From assembly GCF_001425785.1 (NCBI RefSeq), contig NZ_LMDI01000005.1, positions 91,300-155,299 on the forward strand: DNA of 64,000 nucleotides, given 5' to 3'. The translations under genes and the position numbers were made by a program. The notes beneath the pieces are model-generated. The model saw only the letters and a list, made by a program, of their open reading frames with translations, was not told where the DNA came from and did not search any database. Positions 37,005-46,409 of this stretch are shown in pieces; the stretch's first letter is position 1; the number at the start of each line of letters is the position of its first letter. The DNA comes from Rhizobacter sp. Root1221 (GTDB lineage Bacteria; Pseudomonadota; Gammaproteobacteria; Burkholderiales; Burkholderiaceae_C).

Positions 37005-38327
37005 ATGCCCGATTCCATCGCGGTGCTGCCGCATGCCGAGTGGCCCTATCAACAGACGCTGCTGCGGCTCGCACTGAGCCTCGCGCTCGGGCTGCTGATC
37101 GGGCTGGAGCGCGAGCGGCGTGGCAAGGAGGCCGGGCTGCGCACCTTCGGGTTCGTGTCGCTGCTGGGGGCGATGGGCGGGCTGCTCGGCGACGGGTTCG
37201 CGTTGATGATCCTCGCGCTGGTGGGCATGCTCGCGGTGCTGCTGAACGTGCAGACGCTGCGCGCCGGGCAGGGCACCGAACTCACCACGTCGGCCGCGAT
37301 GCTGGTCACCTGCATGGCCGGTGTGTTGTGCGGGCTGGGCCACACCATCTCGCCGGCCGCGGTGATGGTGATCGCCACCGCGCTGCTCGCGTGGAAGGAG
37401 CGCCTGGCGGGTTTCTCCACCGGCCTCACCGAGGGCGAGATGCGCTCGGCGCTGCTGCTGGCCATCCTCGCCATCGTCATCTACCCCGCGCTGCCCGTGG
37501 GCGCGGTGGGTCCGTGGAAGCTGATCGAGCCGCGTGCCGCGTGGGTCACGGTCATCCTCATCTCGGGCATCGGGTTCGTGAACTACATCCTGTGGAAGGT
37601 GTACGGCGCACGGGGCACCGAACTGTCGGGATTCCTCGGCGGCCTCGTGAACAGCAACTTCACCGTGATCGAACTGGCCTCGCGCGTGAAGGCCAGCAAC
37701 GGGGCCGGCACGGCATCGGCCTACCGCGGCATCCTGCTCGCCACCGCGGCCATGGTGGCCCGCAACGCGCTGCTGCTGCTCATCCTCGCGCCGCTGGCAC
37801 TCCTCGGTTCGCTCGCGGCCTTCGTGCTGATGGGGGTGGCGAGTGCGGCGATCGTGTTGTGGAGCTTCCGGCGGGGGCCGGGACGCCCGGAGGAGGCGAC
37901 CGAGATCAAGCTGGAGCTGCCGTTTTCGCTGCCGCAGGCGCTGAAATACGGGCTCGTGTTCCTGGTGTTGCACATCGTGGGCGGCCTCACCCAACGCGAG
38001 TTCGGCGAGGTGGGCTTCTACTTCGTCAGCATCGTGGGCGGGTTGATGTCGAGCGCCAGCGCCGTGGCCGCCGCGGCCACGCTGGCGTCACAGGGTTCCC
38101 TGTCGCCGGCAGTGGCCGGCACCGGGGCCGTGCTGGCCTCGTTCACCAGCATCGCCTTCAGCCTGTCGTTCGTCATGCGGTCGGGCAGCCCGGAGCTGGT
38201 GCGCCGGCTTACCGTGGCGATGGCTTGTGTGGCGTTGGCGGGTGTGGTGGGCCTGCTGGCCTGGGGCACGGTCCAACCGTGGGTGTCGCGGTGGATCCCG
38301 CAACTCGAGGAACGTGTGCTCCGATGA
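37005..38327 (+). CDS. MgtC/SapB and DUF4010 membrane protein
   Basis: A 440-residue integral membrane protein with about twelve hydrophobic helices. The N-terminal part resembles MgtC/SapB proteins (SLALGLLIGLERERRGKEAG, then RTFGFVSLLGAMGG), and the C-terminal part resembles DUF4010 (AYRGILLATAAMVARNALLL). The substrate is unknown; related proteins are linked to magnesium homeostasis. ATG 37005 is preferred over an ATG at 36906, which would lie within the putA operators. It overlaps the next gene by ATGA, indicating coupled translation. Confidence 0.85.
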   Translation: MPDSIAVLPHAEWPYQQTLLRLALSLALGLLIGLERERRGKEAGLRTFGFVSLLGAMGGLLGDGFALMILALVGMLAVLLNVQTLRAGQGTELTTSAAMLVTCMAGVLCGLGHTISPAAVMVIATALLAWKERLAGFSTGLTEGEMRSALLLAILAIVIYPALPVGAVGPWKLIEPRAAWVTVILISGIGFVNYILWKVYGARGTELSGFLGGLVNSNFTVIELASRVKASNGAGTASAYRGILLATAAMVARNALLLLILAPLALLGSLAAFVLMGVASAAIVLWSFRRGPGRPEEATEIKLELPFSLPQALKYGLVFLVLHIVGGLTQREFGEVGFYFVSIVGGLMSSASAVAAAATLASQGSLSPAVAGTGAVLASFTSIAFSLSFVMRSGSPELVRRLTVAMACVALAGVVGLLAWGTVQPWVSRWIPQLEERVLR

Positions 38328-39070
38328 TCAGCGACCCGTGGTTCTACGCGGTGGCCGTGCCGGCCGTGCTGTTGATGGGCTTGAGCAAGAGCGGTTTTGC
38401 CAGCGGCTTCGGTTCACTCGCCACGCCGCTGATGGCCCTTGCGATCCCCGTGCCGCAGGCCGCCGCGGTGATGCTGCCGCTGCTGCTCGTCATGGACGCC
38501 GTGGGCATCCAGCAGCTCTGGCGTGAACGCGACCCGGCGCTGCTCAAGCTCCTGCTGCCGGCCGGGCTGCTCGGCACGCTGGTGGGCGCGTTCCTCTTCG
38601 GTGTGCTGTCGCAGCACACGGTGGCGGCGGTGGTGGGTGGGTTGACCCTGCTGTTCCTGGCCCAGCGCCTGTTGTTCCCGCCGCGCAGCGATGTGCCCCG
38701 CCATTCGCCGCCGCTCGGGTTCGCGTTGGGCATCGCGTCCGGATTCACCAGTTTCGTGGCCCACGCGGGCGGCCCGCCCATCAATGCGTACGTGCTGCCG
38801 CTGCGGCTGCCGCAGCTCACGTACACGGCCACCATGGCCGTTTTTTTCGGCGCGGTGAACCTGTCGAAGTGGATCCCGTACGCGTGGCTCGGCCTGATCG
38901 ATGCGCGCAACGTCACCACGTCGCTCGCGCTGATGCCGCTCGCGCCGGTGGGCGTGTGGGCGGGGGTGTGGCTGGCACGCCGCATCCGGCCCACCTGGTT
39001 CTACCGGCTCGCGTACACCGGCATGTTCCTGACCGGCGTGAAGCTGCTCTGGGACGGGTTGGCCCGGTGA
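38324..39070 (+). CDS. TauE/SafE-family anion permease
   Basis: A 248-residue membrane protein with about eight hydrophobic helices. The repeat-defining motifs GLSKSGFASGFGSLATPLMA and SGFTSFVAHAGGPPINAYVL are typical of TauE/SafE proteins, which export sulfite, sulfoacetate or other organic anions. It is coupled by ATGA to the MgtC-like gene, an unusual pairing. No sulfur metabolism gene is adjacent, so the substrate cannot be assigned. Confidence 0.9.
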   Translation: MISDPWFYAVAVPAVLLMGLSKSGFASGFGSLATPLMALAIPVPQAAAVMLPLLLVMDAVGIQQLWRERDPALLKLLLPAGLLGTLVGAFLFGVLSQHTVAAVVGGLTLLFLAQRLLFPPRSDVPRHSPPLGFALGIASGFTSFVAHAGGPPINAYVLPLRLPQLTYTATMAVFFGAVNLSKWIPYAWLGLIDARNVTTSLALMPLAPVGVWAGVWLARRIRPTWFYRLAYTGMFLTGVKLLWDGLAR

Positions 39071-39160
39071 ACCTCGCAGGCCAGCCGGGCGCCGCTCGGC
39101 GATGCAGCAAGTAAAGTCGCAGGCTCGAAGCCGATCCACCTGGAAAAGGAAGCCCCGCCC

Positions 39161-39760
39161 ATGGCACCGGTCACCGTCGACCCCGCGAAGGTTCACGAAT
39201 TCGCCGACGAGCAAGGTTTCCACGACTGGCTCGCCCGGCACCACGACCGGGAGGAGGAGGTCTGGATCAAGATCTACAAGGTGGGCTCGGGCTTGCCATC
39301 GATCACGCCGAAGCAGGCCATCGACGTCGTGCTCTGCTGGGGATGGATCGACGCGGTGCGCAAGGCGTTCGACGACACGAGCTACCTGCAGCGTTACACG
39401 CAGCGGCGCAAGGGCAGCATCTGGAGCAAGATCAACGTGGGCAACGTGGCGCGGCTGATCGAGGCCGGCCGGATGACCCCGCACGGCCTCAGGCAAGTCG
39501 ACGCCGCCAAGGCCGACGGCCGCTGGGACCGTGCCTACGGCAGCGGCAAGGCGATGCAGATCCCCGACGACCTGCAGGCCGCCATCGATGCCGAGCCCAA
39601 GGCCCGGCAGATGCTGGGCAAGCTCACCGCGCAGAACCGCTTCGCGCTCGCCCTGCGCGTGCACACCATGAAGACCGAGGCGGGCCGCAAGAAGAAGATC
39701 GAGACCTTCGTGGAGATGCTCAAGCGCGGCGAGACGATCTACCCGCAGAAGGCGCGGTAG
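39161..39760 (+). CDS. YdeI/OmpD-associated family protein
   Basis: A 199-residue cytoplasmic protein. Family features are FHDWLARHHDREEEVWIKIY, CWGWIDAVRKAFDDTSYLQR and YTQRRKGSIWSKIN at the N-terminal half, and a basic C-terminal half with RVHTMKTEAGRKKKIETFVE. Members are called YdeI or bacteriocin-protection proteins from sparse evidence; the biochemical role is not known. It is 90 bp after the TauE-like gene with its own AGGAAG-like Shine-Dalgarno (GAAAAGGAAGC region before 39161). Confidence 0.85.
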   Translation: MAPVTVDPAKVHEFADEQGFHDWLARHHDREEEVWIKIYKVGSGLPSITPKQAIDVVLCWGWIDAVRKAFDDTSYLQRYTQRRKGSIWSKINVGNVARLIEAGRMTPHGLRQVDAAKADGRWDRAYGSGKAMQIPDDLQAAIDAEPKARQMLGKLTAQNRFALALRVHTMKTEAGRKKKIETFVEMLKRGETIYPQKAR

Positions 39761-39779
39761 GCCGCCCCGCCCGCGCCGT

Positions 39780-41081
39780 TCAAGGGCGTGTGGCGCGGAG
39801 GTACAGCTCGCGCAGCTGCGGCGGCTCGTCGTAGTGGATGCGCACGCCGGCCATCAGGTCGCTGCGCATCAGCAGGATCATCCGCTGCGCCACGTCGGCC
39901 CCGATGTCGAGGTCCAGCGCTTCCTTCACCCGGCCCACCACCACCGGCACGTCGCTGCCCACCGGGGCGATGCGGAACTGGTACGTGCCGCCGATGGACT
40001 GCGGCGGCAGGTCATTCGGGCGCCCGGCCCGCTGGCGGAAGTCCGAGAGCACCTCGCGGTAGGCGTTGTGGCCGGTGATCGGCCAATCGTCCGGGGCGGG
40101 CTCGCCGATGTTGATGCGGTGCATCGCGTCGCACACCGGCAGCAGCCGCTCCACGCGGTATCGGGCGCTCATCTGTGGATTCCCGGCACGCATCAGGTTG
40201 GCGATGAGATCGGCCAGGCTCGCATGGCCGATGGTGGACGACGTGCGCGTCAGGCCGCCCCAATACCCGGCGGCGCCGTTCAACAGCGCCTCGATGACCG
40301 AAGCGTTTTCCATGCCGTTGCCCGTGTGCGCATGGAACAGCACGAGTTGGTCGGGCCGCAGCAGCGCCTTGGCTGCCGAGACCGTCGCCCCCACCTGGAA
40401 CGGGAAGAAGGTGCCGCGGTCGTCCTCGAACGAGATGCCGTCCACCGGTGCCTGGGCCAGGAGCGTGAGCACCTCGCACGCCCAATCGGGGTCCACCAGG
40501 AACCCGTCCACCAGGTCCAGCACGTTGACGTAGATCCGGCCCGGCGCGCCGTCTACGGCAGGCAGGTTCTGCCGCAACCAGGCGATGCTGCCCGTGATCG
40601 CGGCCAGCGACGGCCGGGGGCCCGCATCCGGCAACAACACGAATTCGTGCAGCGTGTTGGGAATCGTGTACTCCACCAGCTTGACCATGCTCGTGTGGGG
40701 CACGAACGACCCGCCGGTGAACGAGCCGAGCGACGATGCCGCAAAGGAGCGCCGGAAGTCGTAGCCCGTGTTGCGCAGGTGGAGGCAGAACTGGTCCTCG
40801 ACCTGGGCCTGGTCGGGGTACTGGTAGTCCAGCGTCGCAACGATCCGGTCCTGGATGCCGAACGCCTCGGCCAGCGACAGCAACGCCAGCTTGTCCTGCA
40901 GCGTGTGGCCCAGCGGCGAGGCGAAGCAGGGTTCACGGAGCGAGACGTCGATCAGCAGCGGGTCGAGTTGGGCGAGGCGCGCCAGCTTGGCCGCGGCGGC
41001 CGCGAGCGCCGCGTCGACGGTGGCCCGGCCGTCCGCCGGGGATGCGGGGACGCTGATCGTTTCCTGCTGTGTAGATGCCAT
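39780..41081 (-). CDS. Divergent DRE-TIM (HMGL-like) metallolyase-fold protein
   Basis: A 433-residue protein that looks like a distant relative of the DRE-TIM family (HMG-CoA lyase, isopropylmalate synthase, pyruvate carboxylase). The usual first metal motif DxTLRDG reads DVSLREP (residues 45-51), while the HxH metal motif is kept as LFHAHTGNGMENAS (His250, His252). The C-terminal third (SIGGTYQFRIAPVGSDVPVV) does not resemble common members. It is monocistronic as far as visible. Activity cannot be predicted; a carbon-carbon lyase or synthase is inference from the fold. Confidence 0.65.
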   Translation of the reverse strand: MASTQQETISVPASPADGRATVDAALAAAAAKLARLAQLDPLLIDVSLREPCFASPLGHTLQDKLALLSLAEAFGIQDRIVATLDYQYPDQAQVEDQFCLHLRNTGYDFRRSFAASSLGSFTGGSFVPHTSMVKLVEYTIPNTLHEFVLLPDAGPRPSLAAITGSIAWLRQNLPAVDGAPGRIYVNVLDLVDGFLVDPDWACEVLTLLAQAPVDGISFEDDRGTFFPFQVGATVSAAKALLRPDQLVLFHAHTGNGMENASVIEALLNGAAGYWGGLTRTSSTIGHASLADLIANLMRAGNPQMSARYRVERLLPVCDAMHRINIGEPAPDDWPITGHNAYREVLSDFRQRAGRPNDLPPQSIGGTYQFRIAPVGSDVPVVVGRVKEALDLDIGADVAQRMILLMRSDLMAGVRIHYDEPPQLRELYLRATRP

Positions 41082-41172
41082 CGAGGGTCTCCAGTTGAGG
41101 CCGCCACCTTAACAACAAGGGTGGCCCTCAACGGAAGGCGAGGTGGCGACTTCCGGCAGAAGTTCCGGTTTG

Positions 41173-41652
41173 TCAGCCCCGGCGGGCCGCTTCGATCGCG
41201 GCGATGTCGATCTTCGTCATCTTCATCATCGCCTCGAATGCGCGTTTGGCCACCGCGCGATCAGGGTCGGTGAACGCTGCCGTCAGCACGCGGGGCGTGA
41301 TCTGCCACGACAAGCCCCATTTGTCCTTGCACCAGCCGCATGCACTTTCCTGGCCGCCGTTGCCGACGATCGCGTTCCACAAGCGGTCGGTTTCCTCCTG
41401 GTCGTCGGTGGCGATCTGGAACGAAAACGCCTCGCTGTGTTTCATGCCCGGGCCGCCGTTCATGCCGATGCACGGAATGCCGGCCACGGTGAAATGGACG
41501 ACCAGCACGTCGCCCTGCTTGCCGGCGGGGAAGTCGCCGGGCGCGCGATGGACCGCGCCCACCGCGCTGTCCGGGAATGTCTTGGCATAGAACTGTGCGG
41601 CGTCCAGGGCGGTGCCGTCGTACCAGAGGCAGAGGGTGTTCTTGGGGATCAC
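41173..41652 (-). CDS. VOC-superfamily protein (PhnB / 3-demethylubiquinone methyltransferase-like)
   Basis: A 159-residue vicinal-oxygen-chelate protein. The GTG at 41652 follows a perfect AGGAG seven bases upstream, so it is preferred over the ATG at 41670. Family features are NTLCLWYDGTALDAAQFYAK, FSFQIATDDQEETDRLWNAI and CGWCKDKWGLSWQITPRVL. Despite the database name, such proteins are not shown to be methyltransferases; they are small-molecule binding or lyase folds. No operon partner is evident. Confidence 0.85.
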   Translation of the reverse strand: MIPKNTLCLWYDGTALDAAQFYAKTFPDSAVGAVHRAPGDFPAGKQGDVLVVHFTVAGIPCIGMNGGPGMKHSEAFSFQIATDDQEETDRLWNAIVGNGGQESACGWCKDKWGLSWQITPRVLTAAFTDPDRAVAKRAFEAMMKMTKIDIAAIEAARRG

Positions 41653-41876
41653 GTTCGTTCTCCTGCTCATGACCGGGACGTGCATCGTACCCGTGGGGTA
41701 CCCCCATGGCAGGCGTCTAGATGGAAACCCTGTGCCCATGACGCCGACGCCCGGCGAGCGGAAACCCGCTGTTGAACCGAAGTTAACGATGCCTTGAAAT
41801 CGTGCGCGAGTTGCACGCGCTGCAGGTTCTTAAAGTCTCTTCATCGCGGCATGCCGCATCGACGCAGGAGAGACTG

Positions 41877-42968
41877 ATGAAGACGTATCGCATTGCCACC
41901 ATCCCGGGTGACGGCATCGGCAAGGAAGTGGTTCCGGCCGGGCAGAAGGTGCTGGAGGCGCTGAGCGCGGCCGGCCAGCAGTTCGCGTTCGAGTTCGAGA
42001 ACTTCGGCTGGGGCGGCGACTGGTTCCGCGAGCACGGCGTGATGATGCCGGACGATGGGCTCGACGCGCTGCGCGGGAAGGACGCGATCCTGTTCGGGTC
42101 GGCCGGTGACCCGCACATCCCCGACCACATCACGCTGTGGGGCCTGCGCCTGAAGATCTGCCAGGGCTTCGACCAGTACGCGAACGTCCGGCCCACCCGC
42201 ATTCTCCCGGGCATCGATGGTCCGCTGAAGCGTTGCAGCGCGGAAGACCTGAACTGGGTCATCGTGCGCGAGAACTCGGAAGGCGAGTACTCGGGGGTGG
42301 GCGGCCGTGTTCACCAGGGACATCCCATCGAGGCCGCCACCGACGTGTCGATCATGACCCGGGTAGGCGTCGAGCGCATCCTGCGCTTCGCGTTCAAGCT
42401 TGCCCAGTCCCGGCCGCGCAAGCAGCTCACGGTCATCACGAAGAGCAACGCGCAACGCCATGCGATGGTGATGTGGGACGAGATCGCGCTGCAGGTGTCG
42501 CGCGAGTTCCCGGACGTGGCGTGGGACAAGGAACTCGTCGACGCCGCCACGGCCCGCATGGTCAACAAGCCGGCCACGCTCGACACGATCGTGGCCACCA
42601 ACCTGCACGCCGACATCCTGAGCGACCTGGCCGCGGCGCTCGCGGGCAGCCTGGGCATCGCACCCACCGGGAACATCGATCCGGAACGGCGCTACCCGTC
42701 GATGTTCGAACCCATCCACGGGTCGGCGTTCGACATCATGGGCAAGGGCCTCGCCAACCCGGTGGGCACGTTCTGGTCGGTGGTCATGCTGCTCGAACAC
42801 CTGGGCGAGACCGCCGCCGCGGCCCAGGTGATGAAGGCCATCGAGGCCGTCACGGCCGACCCGTCGCTGCACACGCGCGACCTGGGTGGCACCGCCACCA
42901 CCGAACAGGTGACCGCCGCCGTGTGCGCCAGCCTGGCCGGCACCGCCAGCGGCCGCCGCGCCGCCTGA
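41877..42968 (+). CDS. ttuC: Tartrate dehydrogenase / D-malate dehydrogenase
   Basis: A 363-residue NAD- and Mn-dependent enzyme of the isocitrate/isopropylmalate dehydrogenase family. It has the TtuC/DmlA hallmark DHITLWGLRLKICQGFDQYA, then VRENSEGEYSG, the catalytic lysine region TKSNAQRHAMVMWDE and the metal motif TNLHADILSDLA. It oxidises or decarboxylates tartrate or D-malate. The ATG at 41877 follows AGGAG at the proper spacing. Tartrate use would suit the plant-derived substrates suggested by the pectate lyases and TctC-type binding protein that follow. Confidence 0.92.
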   Translation: MKTYRIATIPGDGIGKEVVPAGQKVLEALSAAGQQFAFEFENFGWGGDWFREHGVMMPDDGLDALRGKDAILFGSAGDPHIPDHITLWGLRLKICQGFDQYANVRPTRILPGIDGPLKRCSAEDLNWVIVRENSEGEYSGVGGRVHQGHPIEAATDVSIMTRVGVERILRFAFKLAQSRPRKQLTVITKSNAQRHAMVMWDEIALQVSREFPDVAWDKELVDAATARMVNKPATLDTIVATNLHADILSDLAAALAGSLGIAPTGNIDPERRYPSMFEPIHGSAFDIMGKGLANPVGTFWSVVMLLEHLGETAAAAQVMKAIEAVTADPSLHTRDLGGTATTEQVTAAVCASLAGTASGRRAA

Positions 42969-43083
42969 GCGCGCAGGTTTGATCCGAGGGGCCCGCGAGG
43001 GCTCCTCCCCGGACCCTGGGCGGCACCGCCTCCACCGCGGAGGTGGCTGCCTGTCAGCCCGGGGCGGCGGTTCCTGCCTCCCG

Positions 43084-44235
43084 TCAGTTGACCGTCAGCT
43101 TGCCCACGCCGGCATTGGCCGTGACTTTGCTTTTCACGTTCGCGGCGTTGTCGAGGGGGTAGCCGGTGTACGGAATCGTCCAGCTCGCCTTGGCGAAGCT
43201 GCATTTGGTCGACAGCGCGAGATCGGTGCCGTTGAGCAGCGAGCCGCTGTCCGCGATGCTACCGGTCAACTTGGAGGAGCCGGGGTTCTTCACCACGTCG
43301 GCGCAGGTCTTGGCCCCGGTGATGTCGAACGCGTTGTTCGTCGACAGGATCTGCGACTTGTAGCCCACGCCCACGCTGTAGTTGTGCTTGTACGGCGAGT
43401 CGGACTTGCTGCCCGAATAGTAGTTGTTGTAGATGTGAACCTTGCCATAGCGCACGCGCGGGGCACGCTCCATCACCTTGGTGAACAGGTTGTGGTGGAA
43501 GGTCACGGTCAGGTGGCCTTCTTCATCCTTGCTGGTGTCCGACGAACCGATCAGGTTGTTCTTGTCGTGCTGGTCGAACGTGTTGTTCGAGACCGTGATG
43601 TAGTCGCTGGCGTGGATGATGTCGAGTGCGCCGTCGTGGCATTGCTTGACCTGGCCATTCTCGACCGGCAGCTGGTCATCGGTCAGCGGTGCATCGGTGA
43701 ACTTGTTGTGATCGACCCAGACGCGTTTGGAACTGTAGATCACGACGGAATCGAACTCCGAGTTCCAACGGCCTTCGCTCGAGCTCCACACCGGTTCGAC
43801 ATCGCAAGGTGACACGATCGTCAGGTTGCGGAGGATCACGTTCTCGACCTTCTTGATGCTGATCGACGCATTGACGATCTTGGCATCGGCGCTGGCACCG
43901 ATCAACGTGGTGTTGCTCGGAACCACGATGAGGCCGCGGGCCGCCTGGTCGTCGTGGTCGGTGAACGCGCCGCCGTTGTCAGCCGAGGCCATGTCGATGG
44001 TGCCGTAGATCTTGATGATCTTCGGGTTGGTGCCGCCGAGGGACAGTGCGGACTCCAACTGAGAAGCCGAGCTGACCTTCGAGATGTACTTCGACGAGGC
44101 CGCCGAACCGCCGGTGGTGCCACCGCCCTGGCTGGCCCAGCCATCCTTGGGTGCAACGTCGGTGCTGTTGTCGGCCAGGGCTGCCCCCGCGAAGGCGAGC
44201 GCTGACAGGGCGAAGAGGAATCGAGGACGGTTCAT
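43084..44235 (-). CDS. Pectate lyase, PL1 family, secreted
   Basis: A 383-residue pectate lyase with a classical signal peptide (MNRPRFLFALSALAFAGAAL then ADN). PL1 motifs are visible: VWVDHNKFTD, VTFHHNLFTKVMERAPRVRY, where the arginine before VRYG is the catalytic region, and GKVHIYNNYY. It cleaves polygalacturonate by beta-elimination, calcium-dependent, outside the cytoplasm. It lies 66 bp downstream of a second, larger PL1 gene on the same strand, so the two are likely co-expressed. ATG 44235 is preferred over 44283. Confidence 0.93.
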   Translation of the reverse strand: MNRPRFLFALSALAFAGAALADNSTDVAPKDGWASQGGGTTGGSAASSKYISKVSSASQLESALSLGGTNPKIIKIYGTIDMASADNGGAFTDHDDQAARGLIVVPSNTTLIGASADAKIVNASISIKKVENVILRNLTIVSPCDVEPVWSSSEGRWNSEFDSVVIYSSKRVWVDHNKFTDAPLTDDQLPVENGQVKQCHDGALDIIHASDYITVSNNTFDQHDKNNLIGSSDTSKDEEGHLTVTFHHNLFTKVMERAPRVRYGKVHIYNNYYSGSKSDSPYKHNYSVGVGYKSQILSTNNAFDITGAKTCADVVKNPGSSKLTGSIADSGSLLNGTDLALSTKCSFAKASWTIPYTGYPLDNAANVKSKVTANAGVGKLTVN

Positions 44236-44301
44236 GATGGACTTCTTGCGGTGGTGGGAGGGAGAGGGGATCCTGGGGGTCAACGGGGATGGCGCCGGCA
44301 G

Positions 44302-46110
44302 TCAGAGCTTCCCGGCTCCGGCCTTCGCCAGCACGTCGGCCTTGACCGTGTCGACCGGCTGCGCTTGATACGCGTAGCTCGAGCTCGGCACCCAGTAGCT
44401 CGCATCCAGCAGTTTCGGGCGCACGTTGCTGCCCGTGCCCTTGAGCTGTGCGGCGGCCAGCAGGCTGCCCTCGGCGACCAGGGTGCCGTTGAGCAACGTG
44501 CCGGTTTCGAAGAAGTAGGTATCGCAATCGGCGGCCGGGTACGCCGCGCCGGGGGCTGCAGCGGTGCACTTGTCGCGGTTGCCGGTGGACGAGGACACGG
44601 CGTTGCCGAAGGCCAGCTTGGCTGCATCGGGCATCGCGTCGGCCGGATCGCCCACGGTGACGTCGAGCACGTTGTTCTCGAGGTAGTACTTCGAGGCTGT
44701 GCCGATGCCCCACGCGGCCTGCCACGGATAGGCCGGGCCCGTCTTCGTTTCATCCTTCGGTGCGAGCCGGCCGCTGTAGGCGTTGTTGTAGACATGCACC
44801 TTGCCGAAGCGCACCCGCGGTTGCCGCTGCACGGTGTTCTCGAAGAAGTTGTGGTGCATCGTGACCGACAGCTTGTCGGGCCCGGTGCTGGCGACGACGC
44901 TCGTGCCGTCGCTGTAGCGGGTGGCGGTGTCGCTGCCGCCCAGCAGGTTGGTCTTGTCGTGATCCTTGAAGTGGTTGTACGACACCGTCACGCGGTCGGT
45001 GAACATCGTGATGTCGACGGCGCCGTCATGATGCTGGACCTTCTGCTCGTGCTCGTTGAATGGCGCGGCCCACGTGGGCACGGGCGGGTCGAGGTCGTCG
45101 GGCCGGCTGCCGTCGCTGAACGTGTTGTGGTCGATCCAGACGTTCGTGGCGTTGAGCATCGAGATCATGTCGTACTCGGAGTTCCAGCGGCCCCCCTTGC
45201 GGCTGGCGCACTGATGCGGGCCGGTGTCGGCGGCCGCGTCGTAGGCCTTGGCGCACTTGCCGGTGCCGAACTCGGCCGGGGTGATGCTGAACGAATCCTT
45301 GGGATCCCAGGACGGGAACATGTCGTAGGCGTCTTCGAAGGCGATGTTGCGGATGACGATGTTGTTCGCCTTCACGTTCTTCGACAGGATGGTGTAGCCG
45401 GCCGCGTCCTTGTTGCTCGAAGCCGCCGCGTCGCCCAGCCGCAGGCTGGCGTGCAGCAGCCGTGCATCCGGGCCCAGGCCCAGCACCGAGGTGTTGGAAC
45501 CCACGACCAGGACGGCGCGCTTGGCCTGTGCACGCTGGAAACACCGGCGCTGGCCCTCGAGCGTGAGCGATCCATCGGTCGCCGTCATGGGCAAGGCGGG
45601 CGGCTTGTTGTCGGTATCCAGCGACTGCTTGACCCAGAGGTTGGGGTCATAGGCGAGCTTGTAGTCCGCGATGAACGTGGCGTACGACGTGTAGCTCGTC
45701 TCGCACGATTTCATGAAGTCCGCTTCGGCCAGGGGCTGGTTGCTGTCGTCGACGTTGAGGTCGATCGAACCCTTCACATAGATCAGCTTGGGGGTGTTGT
45801 CCGGGGTTGCCGTGGAGGGGTCGACACCTGGGCCGTACAGCGCGGCAACCAGTTCCGCCCGGTTGGTGACGATGAAGGTGTGTCCGGCATCCGCCGCGGC
45901 GCCGCCGGTGACCGCGAAGACACCACCGCCGTCGGCTACCGTGGCCCAGCCATCGGCGCCGAGCGACAAGGGCACGGCCCTGGGCGACGGCGAAGGGGTG
46001 GACGACACGTCGTTGTCCGAGCCGCCGCACGCCGCAACGACGGCGGCCACGGCAGCGACCACCGCCCACGAGGCGCGTCGAGTGAAGGGAAGTGTGGGCA
46101 TGTTGTGCAT
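44302..46110 (-). CDS. Large PL1 pectate lyase, predicted lipoprotein
   Basis: A 602-residue PL1 lyase, much larger than its neighbour. The N-terminus has a lipoprotein-type signal ending VVAACGGSDN, so it may be anchored rather than free. The lyase core is in the second half: NVWIDHNTFSDGS, VTMHHNFFENTVQRQPRVRF and GKVHVYNNAYSG. About 130 extra residues precede the core, and insertions between strands include Cys pairs such as CDTYFF and CAKAYDAAADTGPHQCASR. Starts at 46110, 46128 or 46101 are all possible. The two lyases probably act in order on surface-bound and free pectin. Confidence 0.88.
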   Translation of the reverse strand: MHNMPTLPFTRRASWAVVAAVAAVVAACGGSDNDVSSTPSPSPRAVPLSLGADGWATVADGGGVFAVTGGAAADAGHTFIVTNRAELVAALYGPGVDPSTATPDNTPKLIYVKGSIDLNVDDSNQPLAEADFMKSCETSYTSYATFIADYKLAYDPNLWVKQSLDTDNKPPALPMTATDGSLTLEGQRRCFQRAQAKRAVLVVGSNTSVLGLGPDARLLHASLRLGDAAASSNKDAAGYTILSKNVKANNIVIRNIAFEDAYDMFPSWDPKDSFSITPAEFGTGKCAKAYDAAADTGPHQCASRKGGRWNSEYDMISMLNATNVWIDHNTFSDGSRPDDLDPPVPTWAAPFNEHEQKVQHHDGAVDITMFTDRVTVSYNHFKDHDKTNLLGGSDTATRYSDGTSVVASTGPDKLSVTMHHNFFENTVQRQPRVRFGKVHVYNNAYSGRLAPKDETKTGPAYPWQAAWGIGTASKYYLENNVLDVTVGDPADAMPDAAKLAFGNAVSSSTGNRDKCTAAAPGAAYPAADCDTYFFETGTLLNGTLVAEGSLLAAAQLKGTGSNVRPKLLDASYWVPSSSYAYQAQPVDTVKADVLAKAGAGKL

Positions 46111-46409
46111 TGGAATAGGCCGGTGCATGGCGAACAGCACCGCCGTCCTGGTGGTGCCACAGCCGATCCGGGCCTGCTTGCTTCCGGCGGATGCTAGGCA
46201 TCCGTGCCGCTCCCGAAATGACGGATCGATGACCGTGTGTTTCAAGAGGTTGTCGCACCTCGTGCACGGACTCGCCCAGGCAGGCTTCGTTCAGGCCGGA
46301 CACCGGCCTGTGCCTGCCCGCTTCGACCCAATGGCACCGGGGCCGCGCGCTGTGAAGCGCCGGCCCCGGGCACATGTCATGACGTGGCGTTCGACAGGGT
46401 GCCGGTGTG

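Noticed and set aside
42969-43083. GC-rich hairpin possibilities between ttuC and the pectate lyase gene
   Set aside because: Several weak alternative stems (e.g. CCACC/GGTGG) without a T-run. Convergent genes need termination here, but no clear site is seen.
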